From: Adiantum capillus-veneris
Lineage: Eukaryota > Streptophyta > Polypodiopsida > Polypodiales > Pteridaceae
Direction: 5' to 3'
Length of the DNA: 64,000 nt
Assembly: GCA_014529385.2 (NCBI GenBank)
Contig: CM043960.1
Span: 118,366,043 to 118,430,042 of the forward strand
Under the pieces are notes generated by a model. It made no database searches, was not told the origin of the DNA, and saw only the letters and a list, made by a program, of their open reading frames with translations. The translations under genes were made by a program, and so were the position numbers. Of this stretch, positions 11,071 to 21,500 are shown piece by piece. How positions within the stretch are numbered: position 1 is the first letter of the stretch; the number at the start of each line of letters is the position of its first letter.

Positions 11071-13017
11071 ACGCATGCTTGCACGAGGGACTTGGAAGTT
11101 GGCATCTAGGCTTTTGTGTAGACCGCCTTCGAGAAGCATGTCACCTTTTGGCAGGTGTATTCCAACTTGGCTCATGCACCTAGTGTCCATTCTTGGCCCA
11201 ATGTTACCCCAACATGACAAACCTCCCTATAAAAGGCAACAGGAATAAAACAACCAATTTGGTCTCCTTTGAAGCACGTGCCATGATAGTCTACAGCAAG
11301 AAACTCTTGTCCCTACCTTCTAAAACCCTTTAGAAGGCATCGAACTTAGTGTGAATGTGTCCAATCAACGATGCTATGGGGGGAGAGGCAACAACCTTAG
11401 ACTAATCATGCACTTAGACTAGGTCTCAATCCTAGAGTTGTTCATGAGAGATGTTCAAGGAATATGATTATTAATATACGCACAAAGTTTCCTTCTCTTT
11501 CAATATGCACCTTTCTTCTTAGTTCTATGGCTACTTGCAAAGGCTTGGTCAGAGTTTGGGATTTCTCATGGGTTAAAGGCAACTAGGGTAGAGGAGCCAG
11601 TAGGGGGACAGGTAACTTGGGGAGCTTTAATCTCCCTCCTCCGAACTCAATTTTTTGCGTTGAGTAGCTCAATTTAATCGCCTTTTCATAAGCTTTCAGA
11701 AAAAATAATTTGGGATTGATCGGGTTTGAAAGTCGGTAGTCGCGGCGCGATTTTCGGAATGAAGTGTATCAAAAATCGGCATGAATAAGAACACCAATGG
11801 GAGCCAAAAGAGGTAAAATGCAACCACAACGTCTTGAACCCACACCCTGGCCAATGAGGAGGCTTTTTTTCAAATGAACTAGCCATTTCAACTCCACCTT
11901 TTCGTGCTTCCTTTGGTCCCCAAACATATTAAAATTAGGGGCTCATGTGTCTTTTCTCTAGGGGGCCGTACCACAACTGGCCCCTCTACCCTATCCCAAG
12001 AGTCAATATTACATGTGGCAAGGAAACCAAGACGCAATAGAGCCTACCTACATCCAACAAACACAACTCCCACCTTGCTATAGACTTAATTCAAGCCTTG
12101 TCATTATAGTCATTAAGGTCCAAAACTTTGTGAGCGGAGTTGTAAAGTCCCTTGATAGAGAAACACTATTAGAATGTTCCAAATTATTTTCTTGTATATG
12201 GGTGAAAGCATATTAACGTGTCACACATTTTCATGTCCCGGACAATGCTAACTAGCACAATTTTGACATATGCTAACTAGTATAATAACATGAGCTACAT
12301 CTCCAAGATCTATGAAGTATAATATATTGAAAGCTCTTGAAACAAAGAATCTAAATGTACAACCTCCGAAAAATTTTGATATTATTTGTAAAAATTTTAC
12401 ATGACGCCCAACTTTTCACGGATGTGCTAACTTGAAAATGCTAACTAACACAAAAAGCACGATACGTTCACATACTTTCACCCATATTTGACCGATTTTT
12501 TTTCTTTTTACCATGATGTGCAACCGGTTAGTCTCGATTTTCAACCGGCTCAAGGTTAACAAGAGGCAAACCTTTCCCAAACATAGAAGTAGGTACAAGT
12601 TGATGCGATAGAAAGAAGGATTTTTTGTGAGCAATGTTGTAAAGTCCGTGGATAGAGAAACAGCCAATGTGCCAAAAAGCTAGGGCAAATGGCTTCAAAG
12701 GTAAAACTATACCAATGCAGGAAAGGTGATTAGAGTTAGAATGTACCTTGACTACTTTTGTGGGAATTTGGATTCGACAGCGGAACGCAACTTCAACACA
12801 CCATGCTGCATGCAGGGCTGGCGAGGAGCTGGCACTTGACCTAGGAGAACGGGCTGCTTGCGTGTCAGAGCGTGATTGCTTGAAAGCCCTCCTTGGAGGC
12901 GCGACTTTTTGATGGGAATTTTGCTGAGATGTCAAGGCAGGGACAGGTTGGCGACACACGAAGATGCTCATCCGCACAGCTGGACCCCGCTCATGTTCCC
13001 GTGTACCTGCTGGACCC
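11071..13017. other. Anonymous repeat-derived sequence; possible old LTR promoter near 11228
   Basis: No gene is supported. A TATAAAAGG box near 11228 sits between GC-richer upstream sequence and a run that looks like a transcribed leader, which resembles an LTR promoter, but no matching partner LTR is seen. A phrase GTTGTAAAGTCC...GATAGAGAAACA recurs at about 12139 and 12635, and a nearby GGGTGAAAG block recurs inverted at 12476. This suggests an old duplicated or inverted repeat. Confidence 0.3.
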
Positions 13018-13051
13018 AGTACACGCGATAATCTTCATTATCACGTGTACT
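13018..13051. repeat. 15-bp hairpin with CACGTG core
   Basis: AGTACACGCGATAAT (13018-13032), loop CTTC, then ATTATCACGTGTACT (13037-13051), one mismatch. It lies in a locally GC-richer patch (12.8-13.1 kb). Function unknown. Confidence 0.75.
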
Positions 13052-13734
13052 CTCTTAACCAAGAGAGCAGCCACACGTACCCACAATTGCACCTTATATT
13101 CCCAATCTTGTGACCACTTTAACGACAGAAAAGTTCTATCTCATTTTTACTCAATAAAAATTTTTGTTGCCTTTTTTAGTCCTAATATATTGGCATAGGT
13201 GAAAAGTTTATCAATGAACTAGATAAATAACAAAGAATTGTCTTTGAATACTCGATCATCTTGCCACAAGCTAAAAGTTCTAATATGAAAATTACATAGC
13301 TTGTCACAATCACCAGTGACAAGCTCTGTAATTTTGATCAAGTGTCTCTATCGAGCACTACCTTCCCTAGCATACCTCAAGGTTTTTGTAATCTCCCCCA
13401 GTATTTTGTAACAGTGTTTCTTATCTAATACATTCCCAAAGCGTTTATGGAAAAAAAAAGTTCTAATTTGGAACCCGACAAGAATAATTTATGGTGCATC
13501 AAGAAAAGCACCCGTTGAAGAGGACAAAATCAACACAACAAGGTGACCTCTAGTGCAAGAGTCCTCCATAGAATCTTCACCATGTAGAGATGTGCATACA
13601 CCGTTATGTGCCAAAAACTCAAAATCCATCAGCCAAATCCAAAAGCAAAGAAGCAAATAGGAAGATACTAGACACTAGGTCTCATGCCAAAAAGTTTATA
13701 TAACATTGTAAAATAATAGGGCATGTGTTGAAAA
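13052..13734. other. No gene seen
   Basis: Anonymous AT-rich sequence. Confidence 0.5.
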
Positions 13735-14560
13735 GTAGAATCAATCATCCACAGAAAGAACAATATGGAATTTGACCAAATGCAACTGGAAAGCATTCTT
13801 GAAATCAATGAAAAGATTCTTATGGAAAAACAACACCAAAGACTCGACACCCTGGCAGTGGGCTTGATGGGAGTCCATTGCAAAACGAATAGAGCAAGGT
13901 GGTAAAAGGATCCTTAACCCTATTACTTTCAACAAAAATTGGAAAGGAACATACCAACTAGCTTCCCAGTTTCACCTCAGTGGGAATGAAAGACTACTGG
14001 TCAACAGAGACTTAGAAGGGCTAGATAGATTTTGTATGTCTGCCTGCGAGTCCAAGTTTGAGTGGAAAGCATGGCGGTGGCCCAAGAACAAACATTTTCT
14101 TAAACTACTAACCAAGGATGTTTACCACACTAATGATTTCCACGAATTGGTTTTTCCCCCTTGAACAAGCAGTGGGGTAAGCAATGGCCGGAGTTAAGAT
14201 GGGTGTCAATAGCGAGGAACATCTAGTGCCCACAATGGCCGCATGGGATGAAGGTTTTTTTATGGAAATTACTATGGTGAGCCTTGCCGACTCGTGTGAA
14301 GGTTCTATCCAAAAATATTGGTCTAGATAGATGCTCACAATGCAGAACGGCTAGTTATGACCTCCGTCATTTTTTCAAGGAGTGCTCAGTGATCTGTGGC
14401 CTACTAGGGAAGATTTGCAAATGGATTCAAAAGACCTAGAAGAAAGTGCTCTTCAAGAATGATCTCTTCCTGGGAGGGAAAGTGATGAAAAGTCAAGCGC
14501 TACTTATCGTACGCAAATTGTTGAATTTTGTTACTCTAAGCAAGTATGGAAGGCTAAGTA
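13735..14560 (+). pseudogene. LINE-type reverse transcriptase C-terminus with zf-RVT zinc knuckle (remnant)
   Basis: In a plus-strand frame near 13817 the translation reads F-L-W-K-N-N then W-x-S-I-A-K-R-I-E-Q-G-G, the thumb-end pattern of plant L1-type LINE RTs. Further on, from 14283, it reads L-P-T-R-V-K-V-L-S-K then C-S-Q-C with R-H-F-F-K-E-C. This is the CxxC...HxxxxC zinc-binding domain (zf-RVT) that follows the RT. Stops and shifts lie between and within these blocks. The RT palm, the endonuclease and ORF1 are absent, consistent with an old 5'-truncated and decayed copy. Confidence 0.6.
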
Positions 14561-15289
14561 CTCTGGGGTCTTTCAAAATGCCCTAGAAAAACAGCTAGAT
14601 TCACGGAGATTATATAAGAAATCAGGGAAGTTATTGTCTCCATTGGGAAACAGAAGAACTTTGAAGAGTGGAATAGGGAAATTGGCACCGTAATGATTCA
14701 TTTATGTTTTTAGTGTATGGGTTATGGTCCGCCTCAATTTGGGGCCTTGGAAGACTTCGGTGTATCGCAAGATCCCTCAAGGCTCGACACGAGCTTGAGG
14801 TAACTTTGCACATTTTTGTTGGAGGAATATGATACATCCACTCACAATTGTGAGTTCCAAAAAAATAAATAAACACTATGCACCACGTTTTGTGGCATAG
14901 ACATCTAGAGAGGAGTAATAGCACTAAGAGTTATGTGTAATAAGTTGGTTATAGGTCATGGCATGCAATAAGTTGGCAATAGGTCAGGTTCAAACACATA
15001 GTAAATAACCAGAGCCTTGAGATCTTTAGAAACCAAAGATAGAAGTGACAATAGGCAAGATTGGGCAAGGAGCCTTGAATAAATCAAGACTCTATTTCCC
15101 AAGAAATATGCAATCTACCGTCAAGGTCATTGGTCGAGGGGTTGCAATTCGTTGCCACACATATACTGTCATCTCCTAGCAAAATACTGGTTTCAACCAT
15201 CAAATCTTCAACATCGCAAAAAGAAAAATTCATCCAACTGTTAGGATTAGGGTTGTAGGGAAACACACATAGCTTGGAGAAGATGAAGG
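14561..15289. other. Decayed sequence between LINE and copia remnants
   Basis: A few residues continuing from the LINE frame can be read to about 14700, then nothing recognisable. The minus-strand frame of the copia fragment runs through to 15084, but its copia likeness stops near 15295, so the rest is read-through into foreign sequence. Confidence 0.4.
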
Positions 15290-17665
15290 AAACATAAATG
15301 AGGCATCCAAAAGTACTTTGGTAAAGAGTGACATCAACAGGATCACCAGCATCATGTAGACTTACCTTCAAACCTGTTTCTATGGGAGTGGCAATAGGTT
15401 TGCAATCCTCAAGTTCAAATTCACATAGCAATGTCTCTATGTAATTTTTTGACACAAGGCAATACCACCATCACATTGCTTAAACTGTATGCCCGAGTAA
15501 TGATGCAACAGCCCCAAATCTTTCATCTTGAAAGTAGCATTCAAATCAGCCCTAAATTTAGTAATATGTGCCTCATTGGGAACATTGATCAGCAAATCAT
15601 CCACATAAAGAACAACACTGAGAAGTACATAGCCCTCACGCTTGACATACAATGTGCTTTCTGTTGGACTATTATGAAAGCCTCGTTTGACCAAATAAGT
15701 GTCAGTTTTCTCATACCAAACGAGGAGATTGCTTTAACCCACACAAAGCCTTCTTACATCTGCACACTTTGTCCTCTTGTCCTTTCTTGACAAAACCGCG
15801 AGGCTGTGTTAGATAAACTTCCTCAAATATGTCACCATTCAAGAAAGCAGTAACAATGTCTGCCTGATGTACATCCCAACCAAAATGATCTGCTGATGCA
15901 TATAGAAAACGAACAGTAGTCATACGACAAGTGGGAGCAAAAGTTTCTTCATAATCTATGTCTTTTTTCTGCGCATAGCCTTTTGCAACAATTCGAGCCT
16001 TATGGCGATCAACCTCACCATCCGGCTTGCGTTTCAACTTGTAAACCCACTTTGTATCAATGCCCTTTTTTCCAGGAGGCAAATCACATAAAGTCCATGT
16101 GTCGTTTTCTATAAGTGCATCATATTCTGATTGCATGGCAGCCATCCAATTTTTTGAATTTTGTGCTTCATCAAAAAGACAGAGGTTCCTCAACATCATG
16201 TAAGCTAGACACGGCCAAAGCATAACAATCTGATGCATAAGATGCATGGTAAGAACCTAAACGAGTACGACTAGACAAAGGTGCATCCAATTTACTATCA
16301 CGCAATGTATGCACCAACCATTTTGGCATACCTCTAGCCTGCTCATTTTTAGCCCTTTCCTCATCAAGGACATCATGTACATCTACATTAGTAATAGGTT
16401 GATGTGTAACATTTTCTAAAACCCCCATAGGCTGTACATTTGTCTCATTTGAATTTACATTCGTACTTCCACCACTGAAAAGAGGCAACAAAGTGTCATA
16501 AATGTCCAGTGAGCTTACATTACTGTCTCTAGTAGATGACAGCAAGGGCTGAGCAGAATCTTCCACAAACACAACATCTTGTGAACCTGGAATACGCTTT
16601 GTTTGTGGATGATACAACCTGTAACCGTTGCTTTCAACACTATAACAAAAAAAAAATACATTTGATAGCCTTATCATCCAATTTTATGCATTGTGTTTGT
16701 GGTACCAAAGCATATGCCAAACAACCAAAAACACGCATGTGCTGAATAGAAGGCTTTCTATTGTGCCATGCTTCAAATGGAGTAATAGACTGCAAAGCTT
16801 TTGTAGGCCACCTATTTAGTACATAAGTGGCACACATGATAGCCTCAAGACAAAAAGAATGTGGCAAAGCTTGACTTTTGACAATACATCGTGTCAATTC
16901 CGTAAGTGACATGTTTTTCCTCTCAGCAACACCATTTTGCTAAGGTGTATAAGGCACTGTATATTGGTGTTTTATCCCATGATTAGCAAGAAATGCATTA
17001 AATCATGAGACATATACTCCCCCCCTCGTTGGAACGGAGGGTGCCCATAGTACATTTCGAGACATTTTCAGCCATAGCCAAAAATTGTTTAAAGCACATA
17101 AAAACTTCAGACTTTGCTTTAAGCGGAAATACCCATGCATGCCTGGAGTAATCATCAATGAAAGCCACGAAGTAAAGGTAATTTCCCAAGGATGGAGTTT
17201 GCATGGACCCACAAACATCCATATGCACAAGCTGCAACCTGCATGTGGTCCTAACTGAACCATCCTTTGGAAACTTAGAACGCTGCATCTTACCCAAAAT
17301 ACAACCTTCACAAACGTGTTTGAAGGTGCTTCAAGAGGCGGCAAAGAAGCAACCATATCATATTTCTGCAAACACAACAAACTGGCAATATTCCGATGCT
17401 CAAAACATGCATGCCACAATTTTGCATCTGAAACAGCCCTTGAATCTACAACTGTATTTGCAAAATTTTTTCCACACTTGTCATACAAAGTGAGCTTATA
17501 CAGCCCACGGCACAAAAGGCCAGATGTAACAATTTCATCACCAAAGTTGAGATCATGAATTGTACATCTGTCATCCACAAATTTGACTACAAGTCCAAGT
17601 CTAGCAAGTGCAAATACAGACAAAAGATTCTTGTTGATCCAAGGTACACAAAGTGCATCAACAAG
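15290..17665 (-). pseudogene. Ty1/copia pol fragment (GAG-preIN, integrase, RT), truncated at both ends
   Basis: Read leftwards: GAG-preIN with K-N-L-L-S-V and L-W-H-A-C-F-E-H (17650-17400); integrase with H-M-D-V-C-G, F-I-D-D-Y-S-R and L-R-S-N-E-G-G (17297-17000), where the second catalytic Asp is Asn; a C-terminal integrase part with R-V-F-G-C-L-A-Y (16912-16640); linker (16677-16171); RT with K-W-V-Y-K-L-K-R-K, K-A-R-I-V-A-K-G-Y and V-T-A-F-L-N-G-D (16247-15711); then Y-V-D-D-L-L and C-K-P-I-A-T-P-I (15694-15290). At least four frame changes are present. There are no LTRs, no protease or gag at the 5' side, and no RNase H. The 5' side is cut by gypsy sequence at about 17660, and the 3' side stops after G-C-L-I-Y-V. 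Confidence 0.85.
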
Positions 17666-19240
17666 TTTCCGTTACCTTTCATTGACATGATGTTCGATGA
17701 GATAGTTGGACATGCGATGTACAACTTTTTGAACAGACACAGTTGGTTCAATCAATTGAAGATAGTACCAGGATAGAATAAAGATGACATTCATCTCATT
17801 GAATTGGGAGAATTCATGTAATTGGTGATGTCATTTGGTTTATGTAATTCCATGGAAACATTTCAAAGATGTATGATGCACATATTTTATAAGTTCTCGC
17901 ATAAGTTTTTGGCAATTTTGTGGTGACTTTACCATATATTCATGTGAATGCATCTTTTATTTTTGGAAATGGTATCTAAGGGATATAGAGAGAAAGAATA
18001 TGTTTGAACCCTTCAAATCGCTTTTTATGATATGGAAGGGACATCCATTAGGCCATATCGTGTCCAAAAATGGCATTGAGATGGCTAAAGACAAGATTGA
18101 AAGTGTTTAGTAAGCCAGATCACCCATGAATATTTATAAAATAAGTTATTAATTTCTATCAAAGATTCATTCTCATATGTTTGTAGCTAATGCTCTTTTA
18201 TTATATGAATTAATCCAACAAGGAGTCAAACTTATATGGTCCCTTGAATGTCAAGTGACCTTTCAAAATCCAAATGCTTTGCCAATCAAACTAGGATTTC
18301 GGCTTTCATATCCATGTTGATACCTCTGGAATGGTGATGGGTGCTATTTTAGCTCAACCGGAAGGGAAATTTGATTACCCAACGTATTTTGCCGGTCGAA
18401 GATTCAATAAGTCAAAACAAGGGTATTCAATTATAGAAAGGGATGCACCGGGAATGGTTTTTAGTACTATGAATCTCAAACACTATTTTCTCAAAAACCT
18501 ATTCCACTTTTATGTAGATCATCATTCCCTATTATATTTGATAAATAAGGTCGTCATCCATGGAAGATTGATGAGATGGATGATGTCTCTTTTGGAGTTT
18601 GATTTTAAGATTTTTCATGTGCCTAGCAAGACTCATTGTGGCATAGACTCCTTGTCCACCAAAAGCATGAATTGCTGAGTTATTTTTGACTTAAAATACT
18701 AAAGAACCAAATCTAGAATGGTAGAAAGTGTATGATTTCTTGCATTAAGGGGGATTACCATGCAATGAGAAGCTTTGGACTATAGTATGGGCCTATTGAA
18801 TAATTAAGAAAATCACAACTAAAATGACACCATTCAGAATAGTGTATGGTACAATGGTAGTAGTCTCATTAGAGTTTGCAGTACCCAGTCTTAGAGTTGC
18901 AACTGAACATGATATGGACTATACCACTAATTTGTAAAAGATACTAAACGATGAGATTAGCTATAGGGCAATGCTAGAACAAGAGGTAGTGCAACAATGG
19001 AGGAAATAATGGCATCAGAGTAAGTTAAAAGTGTGAGAGTTTTAGAAAGGAAATCTAGTTCTACTATACCTGTCTAAGTTAGGGCCCAAGAAGAATCCCA
19101 ACCTAAAAATTACATGTTTTGGATCTTGTGAGGTTGATTGGGTGTTCTCGTATGGGATAGTTAGGTTGAAAGATTTATTTGGATTGATGTTACTTGATTT
19201 TATAATGGGTCTAAGATAAATTCATATTATTCAGCACTAG
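17650..19240 (+). pseudogene. Ty3/gypsy pol remnant A (RT, RNase H, integrase tail)
   Basis: The first frame gives N-K-F-P-L-P-F-I-D then G-H-A-M-Y-N-F-L, the start of a gypsy RT palm. M-S-F-G-L-C-N-S and an L-L-F-L-E-M-V block follow in other frames. RNase H is open at 18331-18678 with M-G-A-I-L-A-Q-P, F-Y-V-D-H-H-S-L-L-Y-L and H-V-P-S-K-T-H. The integrase core is missing: after RNase H the sequence jumps to the integrase C-terminus T-P-F-R-I-V-Y-G and V-P-S-L-R-V-A-T-E-H at about 18830. Many stops. It is related to remnant B at 21.5-24 kb, which retains part of the integrase core. Confidence 0.8.
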
Positions 19241-20560
19241 AGGAACCCCAAGCGCAACACATTGACCTATCATATCCATCAGATTCTAAAACTCAAACAT
19301 TGGATCTATGATTGATAAGGTTTGACTCGATCAAGGAAACCAGAATCTCAAGTGTTCCGATGATCTGGCATCCAAAGTTTCTAATATTCTGACAAAAAGT
19401 GACCAGCATTTTCAACCTTCTGATAGTCTGGCAACCATCAGACATATGCTCTCACTAGCAAAGCATATAAAGATAGTATTTGAAGTGATCAATGGTCACT
19501 GGGAGTGCATTATTTGGGACTCACATCGATAATCAATATAACGATGGACTAATGGATGTGCAACACGTCAAAAACAGATGCATGCTACCTGAGGAGTGAG
19601 TGGAGTGGGGCACTCATGGCTCGAATTGGAATCACTATGAGATGCATTTGTGACCCTCGGTTCATTTTGTTTTCCTCTGCACACACATTGTCATCCTCAA
19701 ACAAGCTCTTACATGCACCCAATGCGTAAGAGATCAAATCAATCCTTGCTTTGTTTACATTACCAACTAGCTCCAACAAGTTCTCTTTATCTACTCAAGG
19801 TACATCTCAAACCTCAATTATGGGAAATACCAAAGCATCCAAATCCATGAAGTCAATTTTAGTAGCAAAAAAAATTACAAAAGAAGAGCATAAACTGCAT
19901 CCAAACCTGCAACCATCTCCTACCAAGCTATAGGTAAATGTGTGTTTAAAGATGAATAGGAGTTGCTCAAAAATTGGGGTATGACACTAAGATTGGAAGC
20001 AAGAATGATGCCTATAAATATGGTAGTAATAGAGAAATTGGTGGACACGTACAATAATGATATAGCTATAGTCACCATGACAGACAAATTCATCTTGCTA
20101 CTCCAATAATTTCACAGATCTTTATACTATCCTACCATTAGAGACCTTAGGAATGCACAACTGACGAGATCAATAAATTTCTAAAGGAAACACCTAATCT
20201 ATTACAAAGAAGAAATATGGCTAGCAAGGTATCCTAGTTTCATCTTTAAAACATAAAGTAGCTTATAAGTTTGCAACTGAAGCCCTAAGTCTCAAGAACA
20301 ATCCGACATGTGTGTCTACGAAAGTGTTCAGTATGTTTCTCACCAGAGCTTGGGATAAAGAACTTTCCTTGCAATCTAAGTTCTATCATATATAACAGTG
20401 TGGTAGCTCAAATAGCTAAGGTTAAAACTCAGCATTTGTACAAAGCATGGTATATCTCACAATTCTTCTATTGTACCACCCATGTGCCAACTCATCCAAG
20501 AGTTGCAGGATTAGCATAGAAGCCAAAAGAATCAAAAAGGAAAACTTGACAGACATTAAA
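19240..20560 (+). pseudogene. Decayed LTR and gag-like region following gypsy A
   Basis: This region is a diverged copy of 23960-25170. Shared blocks: GATGGACTAATGGATGTGC (19542) against GATTGACTAATGCATGCGTG (24127), the AAGTTCTC leader phrase (19778 and 24434), and ACAAAGCATGGTATATCTC (20439) against TCAAAGCATGGTATGCATGG (25098). It therefore holds the same order as the second copy, an LTR-like part and then a gag-like part, but stops occur in all frames. I do not recognise a Gag domain by motif. Confidence 0.4.
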
Positions 20561-20574
20561 ATTAGAGGGATAGC

Positions 20575-20800
20575 GGGAGAAATCCACCACACATCTAAGA
20601 GGCACAATCTGGGAACTGACTAGGAAGGCTCATCTAAGCCACGTACTAAGAAATAAAAATTTTCAAAAGGCTAGTGAGAGGAATCCACAACAACACCTAA
20701 GAGGCACGATCTCAAAACTGAATAGGAAGCCTCATTTGATCCATCTAATAAGAAATAGAAACTTTGAAAGGAGTAATGAGACCAACTAAAAGCTAAGGCA
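20575..20800. repeat. Tandem duplication, about 113 bp
   Basis: GAAATCCACCACACATCTAAG with CACAATCTGGGAACTGACTA (from 20579) is repeated as GAATCCACAACAACACCTAAG with CACGATCTCAAAACTGAATA (from 20690). The two units diverge at roughly one base in six. Confidence 0.75.
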
Positions 20801-20899
20801 AAGAAACTATCAAAAACCATTGAAGACAAGTAGGCTAAAGGGGTAGTTGAACTAGCAAGTGGATCATCAAACAACAAGGCCATAGTACACCTCTAGACA

Positions 20900-21500
20900 C
20901 AACACTCAGTTGTATAAAGAGCCAACTCAGTCAATAAGGATTAACGTGACACAAAAAAATGAAAAAACACCTACCAATCCCAATACTATTGTTTAAGGAG
21001 TACCTGCTAATGTGCCAACAATTACAACCCAGTGTTGATACCTATATATAGAACTCGTTCATCCCATTTTGGGTCTTCTTGACTCTTGAGATTACCTTTA
21101 TAACTCTTGCACTTTAAGAGACTTAGAGAGAATAGGAGCACTCAGTGCTAGTAACGTGGTTGTATTATTTGTACTTTCCAGTCAATCATTTAGAGTTCTC
21201 AATATGAATCACTTGTACTCTAAATTATAATCTAATTCTGAAGCTAAAATTGAACCATATTCTGAGTTTCATTCATTCAGTGTCTCATAATTTAAACTTT
21301 CTATTTCATTTTAGTCCAATCATTTATCTAAAGTCTAATGTCAAGTCATCTAAAGTTTGAGTATGTTCATGTGAAGTTATCTAAAAGTCTGAGCCTTTCA
21401 TCTGGTCATCTGAATGCATTCGGTTACTCTAAGCCTAACTATGGAATAGATGTCAAGTGATCCAGCTCATTCTAGTCACCAGTTATGGTGGGGTTGGCTA
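20900..21500 (+). promoter_or_regulatory. LTR-like promoter segment of the degenerate gypsy family
   Basis: CCTATATATAGAACTCG at 21041 is followed by CATCCCATTTTGGGTCTTC. This resembles, in order, CCTATAAATAGGGCCC and CATTTTGTGGGCTATTG at 39161, which lies in the split LTR at 33500. A TATA-like box followed by a leader, with no coding potential, fits an LTR U3/R boundary. Ends could not be fixed. Confidence 0.35.
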
